From NCBI RefSeq assembly GCF_900114355.1, contig NZ_FOSS01000003.1, forward strand, positions 599,125 to 663,124: a stretch of DNA of 64,000 nt. Direction: 5' to 3'. Shown here piece by piece: positions 36,100 through 45,566 of the stretch. The stretch's first letter is position 1, and each line of letters opens with the position of its first letter. The translations under genes were made by a program, and so were the position numbers. Source of the stretch: Lysobacter sp. cf310 (lineage in GTDB: Bacteria > Pseudomonadota > Gammaproteobacteria > Xanthomonadales > Xanthomonadaceae). The notes beneath the pieces are model-generated. The model did not search any database and was not told the DNA's origin. It saw only the letters and a program-made list of their open reading frames with translations.

Positions 36100-37478
36100 T
36101 CGCCGTCGTGGTGGTTCGTATCGACAGCGGCAGCGCCGGCCTCGGCCCCGCCGTTGCGGCGACGGCGGCGGCGCTTGCGCGGCGCGCTGCCGGGCTCGGC
36201 GTCGGACACCGGCTGCGCGTCCAGCTGCGCGGCCAGTTCGTCGCCGGGCTTGCCCTGGGCTTCGCTCCAGAACGCGACATCGGCCGCGTGCTCGTCGGAG
36301 GCGGCCAGGCGCAGATTGAGGAAGTCGTAGGCGGCGCGGAAACGCGGATGCGAGAGCAGGCGGAACACGCGCTTGCGCTGACGCTGCGAGAAGCGCGTCT
36401 GCAGCAGCCAGATTTCCTGCATCGGCAGCGAGAACCGGCGCGGCAGCGCGATCGTCTCCAGCTGATGCACAGTGACTCGGTCGGCGGCGCGGCGCTGGGC
36501 TTCGACCGCGTGCATGCCCTGCGCCTGCAGCGCCATCAGCGCGCGGCAGTAGGCCGGCCACAGCAGCATCGCGAACAGGAACGCCGGCGACACCGGCTCG
36601 TCGTTGGCGACCCGGGTGTCGGTGCCCTGCAGGCCTTCCAGCAGCATGCGCCGCAGCGCGCCGCTGCGATTGGATTTGAGCGCGGCCGCGGTCTCCGGCA
36701 GCAGCGCCGGCAGCAGACCGTAGCGCTCCAGGCCGAGGAAGCTCTGCACGGCATGGCCGGACAGGAACAGCTTCAGGCATTCCTCGAACAAACGCGCCGG
36801 CGCGGCGTCGCTGAGCAGCGAGGCCAGGGCCGGAATCGGCGCGGCGGTCGCGGCCTCGATCTCGAAGCCGAGCTTGGCCGCCAGGCGCACCGCGCGCAGC
36901 ATGCGCACCGGGTCCTCGCGATAGCGCGTTTCCGGATCGCCGATCAGCCGCATCAGGCGGTTCTGGACGTCCTCGAAACCGCCGGTGTAGTCGCGCACCG
37001 AGAAGTCCTCGACCGCGTAATACAGCGCATTGGCGGTGAAGTCGCGGCGCACCGCGTCGTCCTCGATGCTGCCATAGACGTTGTCGCGGACCAGGCGGCC
37101 GCCGTTGTCGGTTTCGCGGTCGCCGCTGCCGTCGTCGCTGTTGGCGCGGAAGGTCGCGACCTCGATGATCTCGCGGCCGTAGACCACGTGCGCCAGGCGG
37201 AAACGGCGTCCGATCAGGCGGCAGTTGCGGAACAGGCCCTTGACTTGCTCCGGCGTGGCGTCGGTGGCCACGTCGAAGTCCTTGGGGTGGCCGCCGACCA
37301 GGATGTCGCGCACCGCGCCGCCCACCAGGTAGCCGCCGAAGCCGGCATCGCGCAGTCGGTACAGCACGCGCAGCGCGTTCGGGCTGATTTCCTTGCGCGA
37401 GACGTTGTGCTGCTCGCGCGGGATCACCCGCAACATGGGATGGACGTAGTCGTGACCGGTAGGATTTTCGGGCTGCAT
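36096..37478 (-). CDS. pcnB: Poly(A) polymerase I
   Basis: PcnB adds poly(A) tails that speed RNA decay. The 460-residue product has the nucleotidyltransferase signature LVGGAVRDILVGGHPKDFDVATDATPEQV near residue 55 (catalytic Asp pair in DFDVATD), then RNCRLIGRRFRLAHV. Downstream are RRDFTANALYY and the RNA-binding domain. The C-terminus is a basic tail, RKRRRRRRN. pcnB next to folK is a standard gammaproteobacterial pair. An in-frame ATG 13 codons later (before LRVIPREQ) is a possible alternative start. Confidence 0.95.
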   Translation of the reverse strand: MQPENPTGHDYVHPMLRVIPREQHNVSRKEISPNALRVLYRLRDAGFGGYLVGGAVRDILVGGHPKDFDVATDATPEQVKGLFRNCRLIGRRFRLAHVVYGREIIEVATFRANSDDGSGDRETDNGGRLVRDNVYGSIEDDAVRRDFTANALYYAVEDFSVRDYTGGFEDVQNRLMRLIGDPETRYREDPVRMLRAVRLAAKLGFEIEAATAAPIPALASLLSDAAPARLFEECLKLFLSGHAVQSFLGLERYGLLPALLPETAAALKSNRSGALRRMLLEGLQGTDTRVANDEPVSPAFLFAMLLWPAYCRALMALQAQGMHAVEAQRRAADRVTVHQLETIALPRRFSLPMQEIWLLQTRFSQRQRKRVFRLLSHPRFRAAYDFLNLRLAASDEHAADVAFWSEAQGKPGDELAAQLDAQPVSDAEPGSAPRKRRRRRRNGGAEAGAAAVDTNHHDGE

Positions 37479-37633
37479 CGAGCGGTCGTCGCCGCGTTTG
37501 GGATCGCTGCCGCGGGGCAGTGGATCGCTGTGGGAAGGTGAACGGCCACCGGTCGGGACCGGTTGCCGAGCGCTATTCAGCCCCCTATACTAGCAGGCCG
37601 CATACGATTGAGAGTCGGATGCGGGTTTAACCT

Positions 37634-37709
37634 GCTCCCTTCGTCTAGAGGCCTAGGACGTGGCCCTCTCAAGGCTAAAACACGAGTTCGAATCTCGTAG
37701 GGAGCGCCA
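37634..37709 (+). tRNA. tRNA-Glu (anticodon CTC)
   Basis: All arms of the 76-nt cloverleaf can be folded. The acceptor GCTCCCT pairs with AGGGAGC, followed by discriminator G and an encoded CCA. The D-arm contains TCGTCTAGAGG, the anticodon stem TGGCC/GGCTA encloses CTCTCAA with anticodon CTC, and the T-arm has the GTTCGAATC loop. A terminator follows at 37773. Confidence 0.95.
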
Positions 37710-37772
37710 AATTCGGAATGCGAGCCGCCCGCGGCCTTCCACCCTCGCCGGTGAGAACGTTCCTACAGACCG

Positions 37773-37801
37773 AGCCCGCGCAGCGATGCGCGGGCTTTTT
37801 C
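37773..37801 (+). terminator. Rho-independent terminator after tRNA-Glu
   Basis: The stem AGCCCGCGCA-GCGA-TGCGCGGGCT is followed by TTTTTC. It lies 63 bp downstream of the tRNA. Confidence 0.9.
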
Positions 37802-37936
37802 TTGGCCCGAACGGTCGGCTAGCGCGCCCCGATGAGAGTCGCTCGCAACAACCCGCGAGGTGGCGATATCGGCTAGGTTTGCGCCCCCGCCTGTCGCTAA
37901 ACTAGTCGCGACCGCTCACCCACGGAAGACCGTTCC

Positions 37937-38260
37937 ATGCCCTTCGTCGTCACCGAGAACTGCATCAAGTGCAAGTACACCGACTGCGTCGAGGTGTGCC
38001 CGGTCGACTGTTTCCACGAGGGCCCGAACTTCCTGGTGATCGATCCGGACGAGTGCATCGATTGCACCCTGTGCGAGCCGGAATGCCCGATCAACGCGAT
38101 CTATCCGGAAGACGACGTGCCGGCCGGGCAGGAAGCCTTCGTGGCGCTCAACGCCGAACTCGCCAAGGCCTGGCCGGTGATCACCACCCGCAAGGACGCC
38201 CTGGCCGACGCCAAGGATTGGGAAGGCAAGACCGACAAGCTCGGCTTGCTGGAGCGCTGA
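37937..38260 (+). CDS. fdxA: Seven-iron ferredoxin FdxA
   Basis: A 107-residue ferredoxin of the FdxA type carrying one 3Fe-4S and one 4Fe-4S cluster. The Cys pattern is [18 protein letters not shown] at the N-terminus and [13 protein letters not shown] near residue 40, with the usual C-terminal helical extension ([18 protein letters not shown]). It is a cytoplasmic electron carrier; the partner enzyme is not encoded nearby. It is convergent with bamC. Confidence 0.95.
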   Translation: MPFVVTENCIKCKYTDCVEVCPVDCFHEGPNFLVIDPDECIDCTLCEPECPINAIYPEDDVPAGQEAFVALNAELAKAWPVITTRKDALADAKDWEGKTDKLGLLER

Positions 38261-38496
38261 AGGATTCGGATAGCGCCCGGGTCGCGACGTCGCTCTCGAT
38301 TCGTCATGCCCGCGCAAGCGCCACACGCTCGGGCTGGCGTGACTTGAGCGCCATGCGCCGACGTGGGCAGGCGTCCATGCAAGCGACGCAAGTCCGCCGC
38401 CCCGGCGTCGTTTAACGCACACGAGCAGCCCGGCACGCGAATCGCGGAGCGAGGCTGTGCACGCAACCGACAAACCCGCCCCACCCCATCCCACCC
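38261..38496. other. Intergenic stretch between fdxA and bamC, no gene seen
   Basis: About 240 bp without a supportable coding frame. It contains a CGTCATGCCCGCGCAAGCGC segment near 38302, reminiscent of degenerate dispersed repeats in xanthomonads, but no clear partner copy is in the window. Confidence 0.4.
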
Positions 38497-38527
38497 AAAC
38501 AAAAACGGGCGCCTCTCGGCGCCCGTT
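38497..38527 (-). terminator. Rho-independent terminator for bamC (minus strand)
   Basis: On the minus strand the stem AACGGGCGCC-GAGA-GGCGCCCGTT is followed by TTTGTTT. It ends the dapA-bamC transcript 25 bp after the bamC stop. Confidence 0.85.
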
Positions 38528-38551
38528 CTCGCGGTACCGCTTAAGCCGCGA

Positions 38552-39070
38552 TCACTTGCTGCCCAGCGCTTCCTTCAGCGTCGCGATCAGCTTGATCGGC
38601 GGCTGGCCGCTGGCCGGCAGGCCGCGCGGATCGACCGCGGACACGTAGGCGCCGGCTTCGACCGCGCTCACGCGGACCAGGAAATTGGTGCCTTCGTAGT
38701 TGACGTCGTAGGCGCCCAGCAGCTGGGCGCGGCTGGCGATGGTCAGGCCTTCGACCTTGGCCAGCGCGTCGCCGACCTTGGCATAGGCTTCGTCGCGGCT
38801 GCCGGCGGTGGTGAAGCCGATCGGCGAAGCGGCGCTGGCGACCGCGGTCGGCGCGCGCTCGGAGGCGGACACCGAACCGTTCGGGATCGCCATGGCGCCG
38901 TCGGTACGCGGACGGTCGAGGTCCGGCGGCACTTCCAGCGGACGCTGCTCGGCGTTCTCGGCGTACAGCGGGTTGCTGCCCTTGCGGAACCAGCTGCAAC
39001 CGGCGGTGGCGACCAGGCCGATCAGCAGTGCGCCGACTGCGACGCGGGACAGGGAAACATTGGAACGCAT
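38552..39070 (-). CDS. bamC: BamC-like outer-membrane assembly lipoprotein
   Basis: BamC is an accessory lipoprotein of the beta-barrel assembly machine. The 172-residue product has a lipobox ending at Cys25 (GLVATAGCSWF). The following segment (NPLYAENAEQRPLEVPPDLDRP) resembles the unstructured BamC N-terminus that binds BamD. A single helix-grip-like domain follows (DEAYAKVGDALAKVEG, then GTNFLVRVSAVEAG). It is shorter than E. coli BamC, which has two such domains. Its place right after dapA (20-bp gap) is the same as for E. coli nlpB/bamC and supports the name. Confidence 0.75.
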   Translation of the reverse strand: MRSNVSLSRVAVGALLIGLVATAGCSWFRKGSNPLYAENAEQRPLEVPPDLDRPRTDGAMAIPNGSVSASERAPTAVASAASPIGFTTAGSRDEAYAKVGDALAKVEGLTIASRAQLLGAYDVNYEGTNFLVRVSAVEAGAYVSAVDPRGLPASGQPPIKLIATLKEALGSK

Positions 39071-39090
39071 GGGCAAATCTCCTGCGGGGT

Positions 39091-39996
39091 TCAGGCTGCG
39101 AGCGTAGCGCGGCAGTCGTGTTCGAGTTCGCGTACCAGCGCATGAGCGCTGGCGGCGGCGTCTTGGTGGGCGGCCGACAAGGCGGTCAGCGGCAGGCGCA
39201 GGCCGTGGCCGATGCCCTGGCGGGCGAGCACGGCCTTGAGCGGGATCGGATTGGATTCGACGCCGAGGAAGTCGTAAAGCGGCGCCAGGCGCGCGTCCCA
39301 GGCCTGGGCGTCGTCGCCGCGGCCGGCGCGGGCCAGATCGGCCAGACGGCGGAACGAGGCCGGCACCAGATTGGACGCGACCGAGACGATGCCGTCGGCG
39401 CCGGCCAGCATGGCGCGGCAGGCGGTCGGGTCGTCGCCGCTGAGCACGGCGAAGCCGGCATCCTGGAACGCGAGCAGCGCGCTCATGCGCTCGGCTTCGC
39501 TGCGCGCTTCCTTGATGCCGACGATGCGCGGATGCCCGGCCAGCTGGGCCACCGTTTCCGGCAGCAGGTCGCAGCCGGTGCGGCCGGGCACGTTGTACAG
39601 CACCAGCGGCAAGGCGCCGTCGTCGGCGATCGCGCGGTAATGCGCGACCAGGCCGGCCTGGGTCGGGCGCACGTAGGGCGGCGTCACCACCAGGGCGGCG
39701 TCGGCGCCCAGCGCGGCCACGCGCCGGGTCAGTTCGATGGTTTTGGCGGTGTTGGACAGGCCGGTGCCGGCCAGCACCGGGATGCGCCCGCCGATCTGCT
39801 CGACCGCGGTGCGCAGCAGGGTGTCGTATTCGGGATCGTGCAGGGCCGCGGCCTCGCCGGTGGAGCCGGCGACCACCACGGCCTGGGTGCCGCCATCGAG
39901 CTGCGCCGCCAGCAGGGCGCGCCAGGCATCGAGGTCGAGTTCGCCGGCCGCGTCGAACGGCGTGGCCAGCGCGGTGATGCTGCCAGAGAGTCGCAA
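39091..39996 (-). CDS. dapA: 4-hydroxy-tetrahydrodipicolinate synthase
   Basis: DapA makes the first lysine/diaminopimelate-specific intermediate from pyruvate and aspartate semialdehyde. The 301-residue product has [37 protein letters not shown] (catalytic Tyr) and [10 protein letters not shown] (Schiff-base Lys). Length is standard. It is divergent from the gcvR-like gene and operonic with bamC. Confidence 0.96.
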   Translation of the reverse strand: MRLSGSITALATPFDAAGELDLDAWRALLAAQLDGGTQAVVVAGSTGEAAALHDPEYDTLLRTAVEQIGGRIPVLAGTGLSNTAKTIELTRRVAALGADAALVVTPPYVRPTQAGLVAHYRAIADDGALPLVLYNVPGRTGCDLLPETVAQLAGHPRIVGIKEARSEAERMSALLAFQDAGFAVLSGDDPTACRAMLAGADGIVSVASNLVPASFRRLADLARAGRGDDAQAWDARLAPLYDFLGVESNPIPLKAVLARQGIGHGLRLPLTALSAAHQDAAASAHALVRELEHDCRATLAA

Positions 39997-40181
39997 GTGA
40001 GGGCCTTCGCGCGGAGCGCTGTGTGAGCGGCGGCACGAAATGCCGCCAAGTGCCGATGTTACTGCCTTGCGATGTTACTTGCGGGCCGAAAGCGCGGGCA
40101 AGTATGCTGGCTTCAAGCCGCAGCCCGTGCGCGGGCCGCCGTTCAGTATCCGAGCCACTCGCTCCCCTTGCAGGCGCCGCC

Positions 40182-40742
40182 TTGACCGATTCCGCTGCCC
40201 GGCCGTCGCCGAACGAAAATCACCTCCTGATCAACGCCTATACGACGCATCCGGAGTCGCCGCTGTTGTCGGTGACGCGCCGGATCGCCGATTCCGGCTG
40301 CAACCTGGTGGACGCGCGCCTGTCCACCGTGGGCCGCGACGTCTCCGTGACCGCGCTCGCGGTCGGCTCCTGGGACGCGGTCGCCAAGCTCGAAGCCATG
40401 CTCACGCGCCTGGAGCGCGAGGAAGGCCTGAAGCTGGTCTGGTACCGCACCGGCCCGAAGCAGGTGCAATCCAATCTGCTGCCCTACATCGTCGAAGTGG
40501 TCGCCGCCGACAAGCCGGGGATCCTGTTCCAGCTCGCCGACTTCTTCGATCGCCAGGGCATCACCATCGAGAGCCTGCACTGCTCGCGCTACCGCGCCAT
40601 GCAGACCGGCGCCGACATGTTCTCGGCCCAGGTGACCATCGGCGTGCCCTCCAGCATGCACATCGCCGCGCTGCGCGACGACTTCCTGGAGTTCTGCGAT
40701 CACTTGAATCTCGATGCCATCATGGACCCGATGAAGTTCTGA
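40182..40742 (+). CDS. gcvR: GcvR-like ACT-domain regulator
   Basis: A 186-residue protein of two ACT domains. The first is about residues 20-85 (SVTRRIADSGCNLVDARLSTVGRDVSVT) and the second about 100-180 (VEVVAADKPGILFQLADFFDRQGITIESLHC). In E. coli GcvR represses the glycine cleavage genes by binding GcvA. The order dapA, gcvR, bcp is the same here as in E. coli. The best start is a TTG at 40182; a longer open frame reaches 40023 but is unrelated sequence. Downstream regulation is inferred. Confidence 0.85.
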   Translation: MTDSAARPSPNENHLLINAYTTHPESPLLSVTRRIADSGCNLVDARLSTVGRDVSVTALAVGSWDAVAKLEAMLTRLEREEGLKLVWYRTGPKQVQSNLLPYIVEVVAADKPGILFQLADFFDRQGITIESLHCSRYRAMQTGADMFSAQVTIGVPSSMHIAALRDDFLEFCDHLNLDAIMDPMKF

Positions 40743-40758
40743 GGATCAGACAGCACGC

Positions 40759-41241
40759 ATGCTCGACACCGGCAACCGCCTCGACAAGACCGTTTCCTCC
40801 CTGCCCCTGGTGCTGTCCAGCGGCGAGACCGCGCAGCTGAAGGACTACGCCGGCCACTGGCTGGTGCTGTACTTCTATCCCAAGGACAGCACGCCGGGCT
40901 GCACCACCGAAGGCCTGGATTTCAACGCCCTGCTGCCCAAGTTCAAGAAGCTGGGCGCGACCGTGCTGGGGGTGTCGCGCGACTCGCTCAAGTCGCACCA
41001 GAACTTCTGCGCCAAGCAGGGCTTCAAGTTCGATCTGATCAGCGACAAGGACGAGGCCCTGTGCCAGGCCTTCGGCGTGATCAAGGAGAAGAGCCTGTAC
41101 GGCCGCAAGTACATCGGCATCGAGCGCAGCACCTTCCTGATCGACCCCAAGGGCGTCATCGCCCAGTCATGGCGCCCGGTGAAAGTCTCCGGCCATGCCC
41201 AGGCCGTCCTGGACGCACTAAAGGCTGCACAGACCCAGTGA
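40759..41241 (+). CDS. bcp: Thioredoxin-dependent peroxiredoxin Bcp
   Basis: Bcp reduces peroxides using thioredoxin. The 160-residue product has the peroxidatic Cys48 in KDSTPGCTTEGLDF. The usual resolving Cys five residues later in E. coli Bcp is replaced here (GLDF instead of a C), so resolution must use another Cys (for example in NFCAKQGF or ALCQAFG) or an outside thiol. It follows gcvR by 16 bp and is probably in one operon with it. Confidence 0.92.
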   Translation: MLDTGNRLDKTVSSLPLVLSSGETAQLKDYAGHWLVLYFYPKDSTPGCTTEGLDFNALLPKFKKLGATVLGVSRDSLKSHQNFCAKQGFKFDLISDKDEALCQAFGVIKEKSLYGRKYIGIERSTFLIDPKGVIAQSWRPVKVSGHAQAVLDALKAAQTQ

Positions 41242-41377
41242 CCGCCCCCCTGTTCTCCGTTATCCGCCGTCCCGCCCCGCGGGCCACGGCGGCGCTGCCT
41301 TGCGCGCATGCCAGCGCCACCGCGTTCCAACCGTCGTATCCGCACCGCGCCGTACCCACCTGCCATGAGGCATCGGA

Positions 41378-42775
41378 ATGACCCGAAGCAAGCGCATCTA
41401 CGTTCTCGACACCAACGTGCTGATGCACGACCCGACCGCGCTGTTCAAGTTTCAGGAACACGACGTGTACCTGCCGATGCAGGTCATCGAAGAGCTCGAC
41501 AACGGCAAGAAAGGCACCTCCGAAGCCAGTCGCAACGCGCGCCAGGTCAGCCGCTTCCTCAACGAGCTGATCGAAGTCGAGGGCACCGACAAGATCGCCG
41601 TCGGCATCACCCTCAAGCGCCCGCAGGGCCTGCAACTGCGCGGCCAGGAGAGCATCGGCAAGCTGCGCTTCCAGACCGACTCCTTCGACAGCGGCAAGCG
41701 CTTCGGCGCGGTGATCCCGGACAACCACATCCTCGGCGCCATCCTCGCCCTCAAGGAGAGCGAGCCCGGCGTGCCGGTGGTGTTCGTGTCCAAGGACATC
41801 AACCTGCGGATCAAGGCGGCGATCGCCGGGATCGCGTCGGAGGATTACGAGAACGACCGCGCGCTGGACGATTTCAGCCTGCTCTACACCGGCGCCACCG
41901 CGCTGCCGGAGGACTTCTGGCAGCGCCACGGCAAGGACCTCAAGTCCTGGACCGAAAAGGGCCGCACCTACTACGAGATCGCGCGCACCCCGGACGACGA
42001 CTGGTATCCGAACCAGTTCCTGTTCCTGCCCGGCGACGAGGAGTCCGAGCTCAAGGTCAGTAAGGTCGGCGAAGACCGCGTGACCCTGCAGATCGTCGAC
42101 GATTACCGCCACAACCAGCATGCGGTGTGGGGCATCATCGCGCGCAACCGCGAGCAGAACTTCGCGCTCAACGCGCTGATGGATCCCGAGATCGACTTCG
42201 TCACCCTGCTCGGCACCGCCGGCACCGGCAAGACCCTGCTGGCGCTGGCCGCGGGCCTGGCCCAGACCATGGACCAGCAGCGCTACCGCGAAATCATCAT
42301 GACCCGCGCCACGGTCAGCGTGGGCGAGGACATCGGCTTCCTGCCCGGCACCGAAGAGGAAAAGATGACGCCGTGGATGGGCGCGCTGACCGACAACCTG
42401 GAAGTGCTGACCCACAACCAGGAAGGCGGCGCCTGGGGGCGCGCGGCCACCAACGATCTGCTCGCCTCGCGCATCAAGATCCGCTCGATGAACTTCATGC
42501 GCGGGCGCACCTTCCTCAGCCGCTGGCTGATCCTGGACGAGGCCCAGAACCTCACGCCCAAGCAGATGAAGACCCTGATCACGCGCGCCGGCCCCGGCAC
42601 CAAGATCGTCTGCCTGGGCAATGTCGAGCAGATCGACACGCCCTACCTCACCGAGACCACCTCCGGCCTGACCTACGCGGTCGACCGCTTCAAGGGCTGG
42701 GCGCACAGCGCGCACGTGACCCTGCGCCGCGGCGAGCGTTCGCGCCTGGCGGACTACGCCTCGGAAGTGCTGTAA
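41378..42775 (+). CDS. PhoH family PIN-ATPase (PhoH2 type)
   Basis: A 465-residue fusion of an N-terminal PIN-type RNase domain (about 1-140, with YVLDTNVLMHDP and later EELDNGKKG) and a C-terminal PhoH ATPase domain. The latter shows the Walker A GTAGTGKTLLALAAGL near residue 280 and the Walker B ILDEAQNLTPKQMKTLITRAG. Such PhoH2 proteins act as RNA helicase/RNase in mycobacteria; the native role in proteobacteria is not clear. The ATG at 41378 directly precedes TRSKRIYVLDTN. It is a single gene, 136 bp after bcp. Confidence 0.92.
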   Translation: MTRSKRIYVLDTNVLMHDPTALFKFQEHDVYLPMQVIEELDNGKKGTSEASRNARQVSRFLNELIEVEGTDKIAVGITLKRPQGLQLRGQESIGKLRFQTDSFDSGKRFGAVIPDNHILGAILALKESEPGVPVVFVSKDINLRIKAAIAGIASEDYENDRALDDFSLLYTGATALPEDFWQRHGKDLKSWTEKGRTYYEIARTPDDDWYPNQFLFLPGDEESELKVSKVGEDRVTLQIVDDYRHNQHAVWGIIARNREQNFALNALMDPEIDFVTLLGTAGTGKTLLALAAGLAQTMDQQRYREIIMTRATVSVGEDIGFLPGTEEEKMTPWMGALTDNLEVLTHNQEGGAWGRAATNDLLASRIKIRSMNFMRGRTFLSRWLILDEAQNLTPKQMKTLITRAGPGTKIVCLGNVEQIDTPYLTETTSGLTYAVDRFKGWAHSAHVTLRRGERSRLADYASEVL

Positions 42776-42785
42776 GCCGCTCGCA

Positions 42786-42815
42786 AAAAGGAAGCCGGCC
42801 TCGCGGCCGGCTTCC
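42786..42815 (-). terminator. Terminator hairpin between phoH and the secreted-protein gene
   Basis: GGAAGCCGGCC-TCGC-GGCCGGCTTCC forms a strong stem. On the minus strand it is followed by TTTTTGCG, so it terminates the minus-strand gene ending at 42848. It lies close to the phoH stop and may also block read-through from phoH. Confidence 0.8.
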
Positions 42816-42847
42816 CGATACTCGCATCCTTGCGCTCGCTCGTTCCG

Positions 42848-43891
42848 TCAGCGTCCGGGCACGCGACAGCAGGTCGCGTTGACTTGATAGCCGAGCACGC
42901 TCAGCAATGAACCGACCAGATCGCACTGCCAACCCACCGGCTGGCCGCTGATCACCAACGGCTGGGAGTTGCTCACGCCGATGCCGAGCACGCCGCCGCA
43001 GCCGCCGCCGGTGGCGGTGTAGCCCGCCGGGCACTGGACGTCCTTGGTCTGCAGGCCGCTGAGCAGGGCCAGGCTTCCGCTTTCCTGGGCGATGGTGCAG
43101 TCGAGCGCGGTGGCTTCGGGCTCGATGAAGTAGCCGGTCACGTCGATCACGATCTCGGACTGCGCGAAGCTGTAGACATTGAACTCGCTTGGGCAAGCCG
43201 GACGGCACAGGCGGACGGTCGATTCGTCCGACAGGACCATGTTCGCCGTGTAGTTCAGCGAGGCCGCGAGCGGCTTGGCCTCATCGAACGGGAACGCGGT
43301 GAAGTAGCCGTTGTGGGTGGGGTTGACCGCGGCGACCTTCAACACCAGCGCGGAAGCGTTCTGCGGCAGATTGCAGTTGGAGGGAGCGCCGCCTTGCGAG
43401 GTGAAATCGGTGGCGGTGTAGCCCTTGAAGCTGCGCGTAGCGTTGGCCGCGATCGGTCCGCCGACGACGCGACTGTCGACGATGCGGCAGGGGTTGATTG
43501 GCGTGAAAACCAGATCACTGCCCGGCGACCCCAGGCTCATGGGCTGCACGTTGGGAGCGCCGTTGGCGGTCGCCGTGCCGGCGCCGCCGCCCGCGCCGAG
43601 GAGCGCCGCATTCATCTGTTCGAAGCTAGTCGCGCTGGCGGCAAGCTCCAGGTTGCTGATGTCGGCCGATTGCAGCGTGCCCTCCATCCGCTCACCCCAG
43701 CCGGCCCCGGCCGCCCCGTAACTGCGTTCCACATAAGGGGACCATCGCGCCACGATGTCCTGGGCCAGCTCTCCCCGCATTCCTTCTGGCGCCAAACCGG
43801 TCGTGTTGGTGCCGAACAAACCGACACCCACGGCCGCCGCCGGCAGTACCACAGCCAGCAGGGCGATCAGTATTTTGCCTTTCGTACGCAT
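42848..43891 (-). CDS. Secreted protein with a TPCR(V/I)VDSR-type domain, function unknown
   Basis: A 347-residue protein. The start at 43891 is supported by CGGGGGTTATATG and by a typical signal sequence (KILIALLAVVLPAAAVGVGLF). A low-complexity region (GAGGGAGTATANGAP) leads to a domain of about residues 130-270. Its landmarks are LVFTPINPCRIVDSRVVGGPIAANATRSF, ALVLKVAAVNPTHNGYFTAFP and the closing IVIDVTGYF (key residues PCRIVDSR, NPT, DVTGYF). I have seen this pattern in secreted proteins of several phyla but know no function for it. The C-terminus is Cys-rich (five or more Cys), suggesting disulfides. It is divergent from the XRE gene. Confidence 0.7.
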   Translation of the reverse strand: MRTKGKILIALLAVVLPAAAVGVGLFGTNTTGLAPEGMRGELAQDIVARWSPYVERSYGAAGAGWGERMEGTLQSADISNLELAASATSFEQMNAALLGAGGGAGTATANGAPNVQPMSLGSPGSDLVFTPINPCRIVDSRVVGGPIAANATRSFKGYTATDFTSQGGAPSNCNLPQNASALVLKVAAVNPTHNGYFTAFPFDEAKPLAASLNYTANMVLSDESTVRLCRPACPSEFNVYSFAQSEIVIDVTGYFIEPEATALDCTIAQESGSLALLSGLQTKDVQCPAGYTATGGGCGGVLGIGVSNSQPLVISGQPVGWQCDLVGSLLSVLGYQVNATCCRVPGR

Positions 43892-44199
43892 ATAACCCCC
43901 GTATCCGTAATTTTGAGAGGGCGCCAGATTGCGTTTGACCAGCAGGAAATAATCACCAGAAACACCGAATGCGGGCGCATGCATCGGTGGCGATAATGCT
44001 TATCCGCGGCCTGATAATGCTGCAACGTCTGATTTCACTAACGTGAATAGCTGCGCGGGTGACGAATTAGGGCATATCCCGTCAATACGCGGCCCCACGT
44101 GTGACGCGTTACTCAATCCACACCAATCGTGCCTCGTAGCGCTATCGCGTTAGCGAAATACTGAGGCATGATCCCGGACAGTCTTAGGGGAGATCACCC
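43892..44199. promoter_or_regulatory. Divergent regulatory region with repeats and palindromes
   Basis: This 308-bp gap is AT-richer than its surroundings. It holds two direct copies of GATAATGCT (43991-43999 and 44012-44020, 21 bp apart, about two helical turns), and a perfect dyad TTCAC-N4-GTGAA at 44033-44046. A further imperfect palindrome, CGCTATCGCGTTAGCG, lies near 44141-44156. They are candidates for promoter and operator sites of the XRE regulator and the divergent secreted-protein gene. Confidence 0.5.
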
Positions 44200-44565
44200 A
44201 TGGCTGCTCTACCGGAGCGCATACGGCGCGCCCGTACTTTGTCCCGGATTTCCCAGCTCGCCCTGGCCAACATGGTCGGTGTGCAACGCAGCGCGGTCGC
44301 CCAGTGGGAGCGCAAGGACGGTAGCCACCCCTCGATGCATCATTTGATCGCGATAGCCTTGGCCACCGGGGTTTGCCTGGAATGGCTGGGCACCGGGCGC
44401 GGCCCGGTCAAGCCCGGCGAGGACGCCTGGACGCCGGCCATGCGCACCGACGATTACGCTCAGGACGATATTGAATCGGAGTGTTTGGATGCCCTGAGGA
44501 AAATACCTTTCCAGATCAGAAAGCAAATCGTCGGACTTATTTCGCTGGTTTCGCGCAATTACTAA
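44200..44565 (+). CDS. XRE-family helix-turn-helix regulator
   Basis: A 121-residue DNA-binding protein. The Cro/C1-type HTH covers about residues 6-62 ([34 protein letters not shown], with QLALANMVG and RSAVAQWER as the helices). The C-terminal part (DDIESECLDALRKIPFQIRKQIVGLISLV) is helical, probably for dimerisation. GGGGAGAT precedes the ATG. The 3' third has a lower GC content than neighbouring genes, a possible sign of transfer. The target is probably its own promoter and the divergent gene; this is inference. Confidence 0.85.
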   Translation: MAALPERIRRARTLSRISQLALANMVGVQRSAVAQWERKDGSHPSMHHLIAIALATGVCLEWLGTGRGPVKPGEDAWTPAMRTDDYAQDDIESECLDALRKIPFQIRKQIVGLISLVSRNY

Positions 44566-44759
44566 AATCGCGCTCTGGGTATAAACCACCACGCCGACCT
44601 CATAAATATCGGAAGCGAAAACACCGCATTAATCCCGGTCGCGGCGGCCGACGGCCGGTGTCCGCAAATCCCGGTTTTGCGCGAACTACGGCCCCGCTGC
44701 GCGGCCGGTCGATGCGATATCGTCTCCGGACCCTTCCCCGCGCCGCGCCCAGCCCTTAG
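44566..44759. other. Intergenic stretch between the XRE gene and thiD, no gene seen
   Basis: About 190 bp. The first 80 bp are AT-rich (CATAAATATCGGAAGCGAAA) and the rest GC-rich. I looked for a TPP riboswitch before thiD and found none of its conserved blocks. Confidence 0.5.

Positions 44760-45558
<799 letters not shown>

Positions 45559-45566
<8 letters not shown>

Noticed and set aside
37634..37709. tRNA-Glu as an integration site with a neighbouring island
   Set aside because: The DNA on both sides belongs to conserved chromosomal genes (pcnB, fdxA). No integrase or repeat of the tRNA 3' end is visible.
44200..44565. XRE gene as a prophage remnant
   Set aside because: No integrase, phage structural gene or attachment-site duplication is visible around it. 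Only a small accessory unit can be supported.
44566..44759. Possible TPP riboswitch before thiD
   Set aside because: The conserved TPP-aptamer blocks are not present, and the gap is short.
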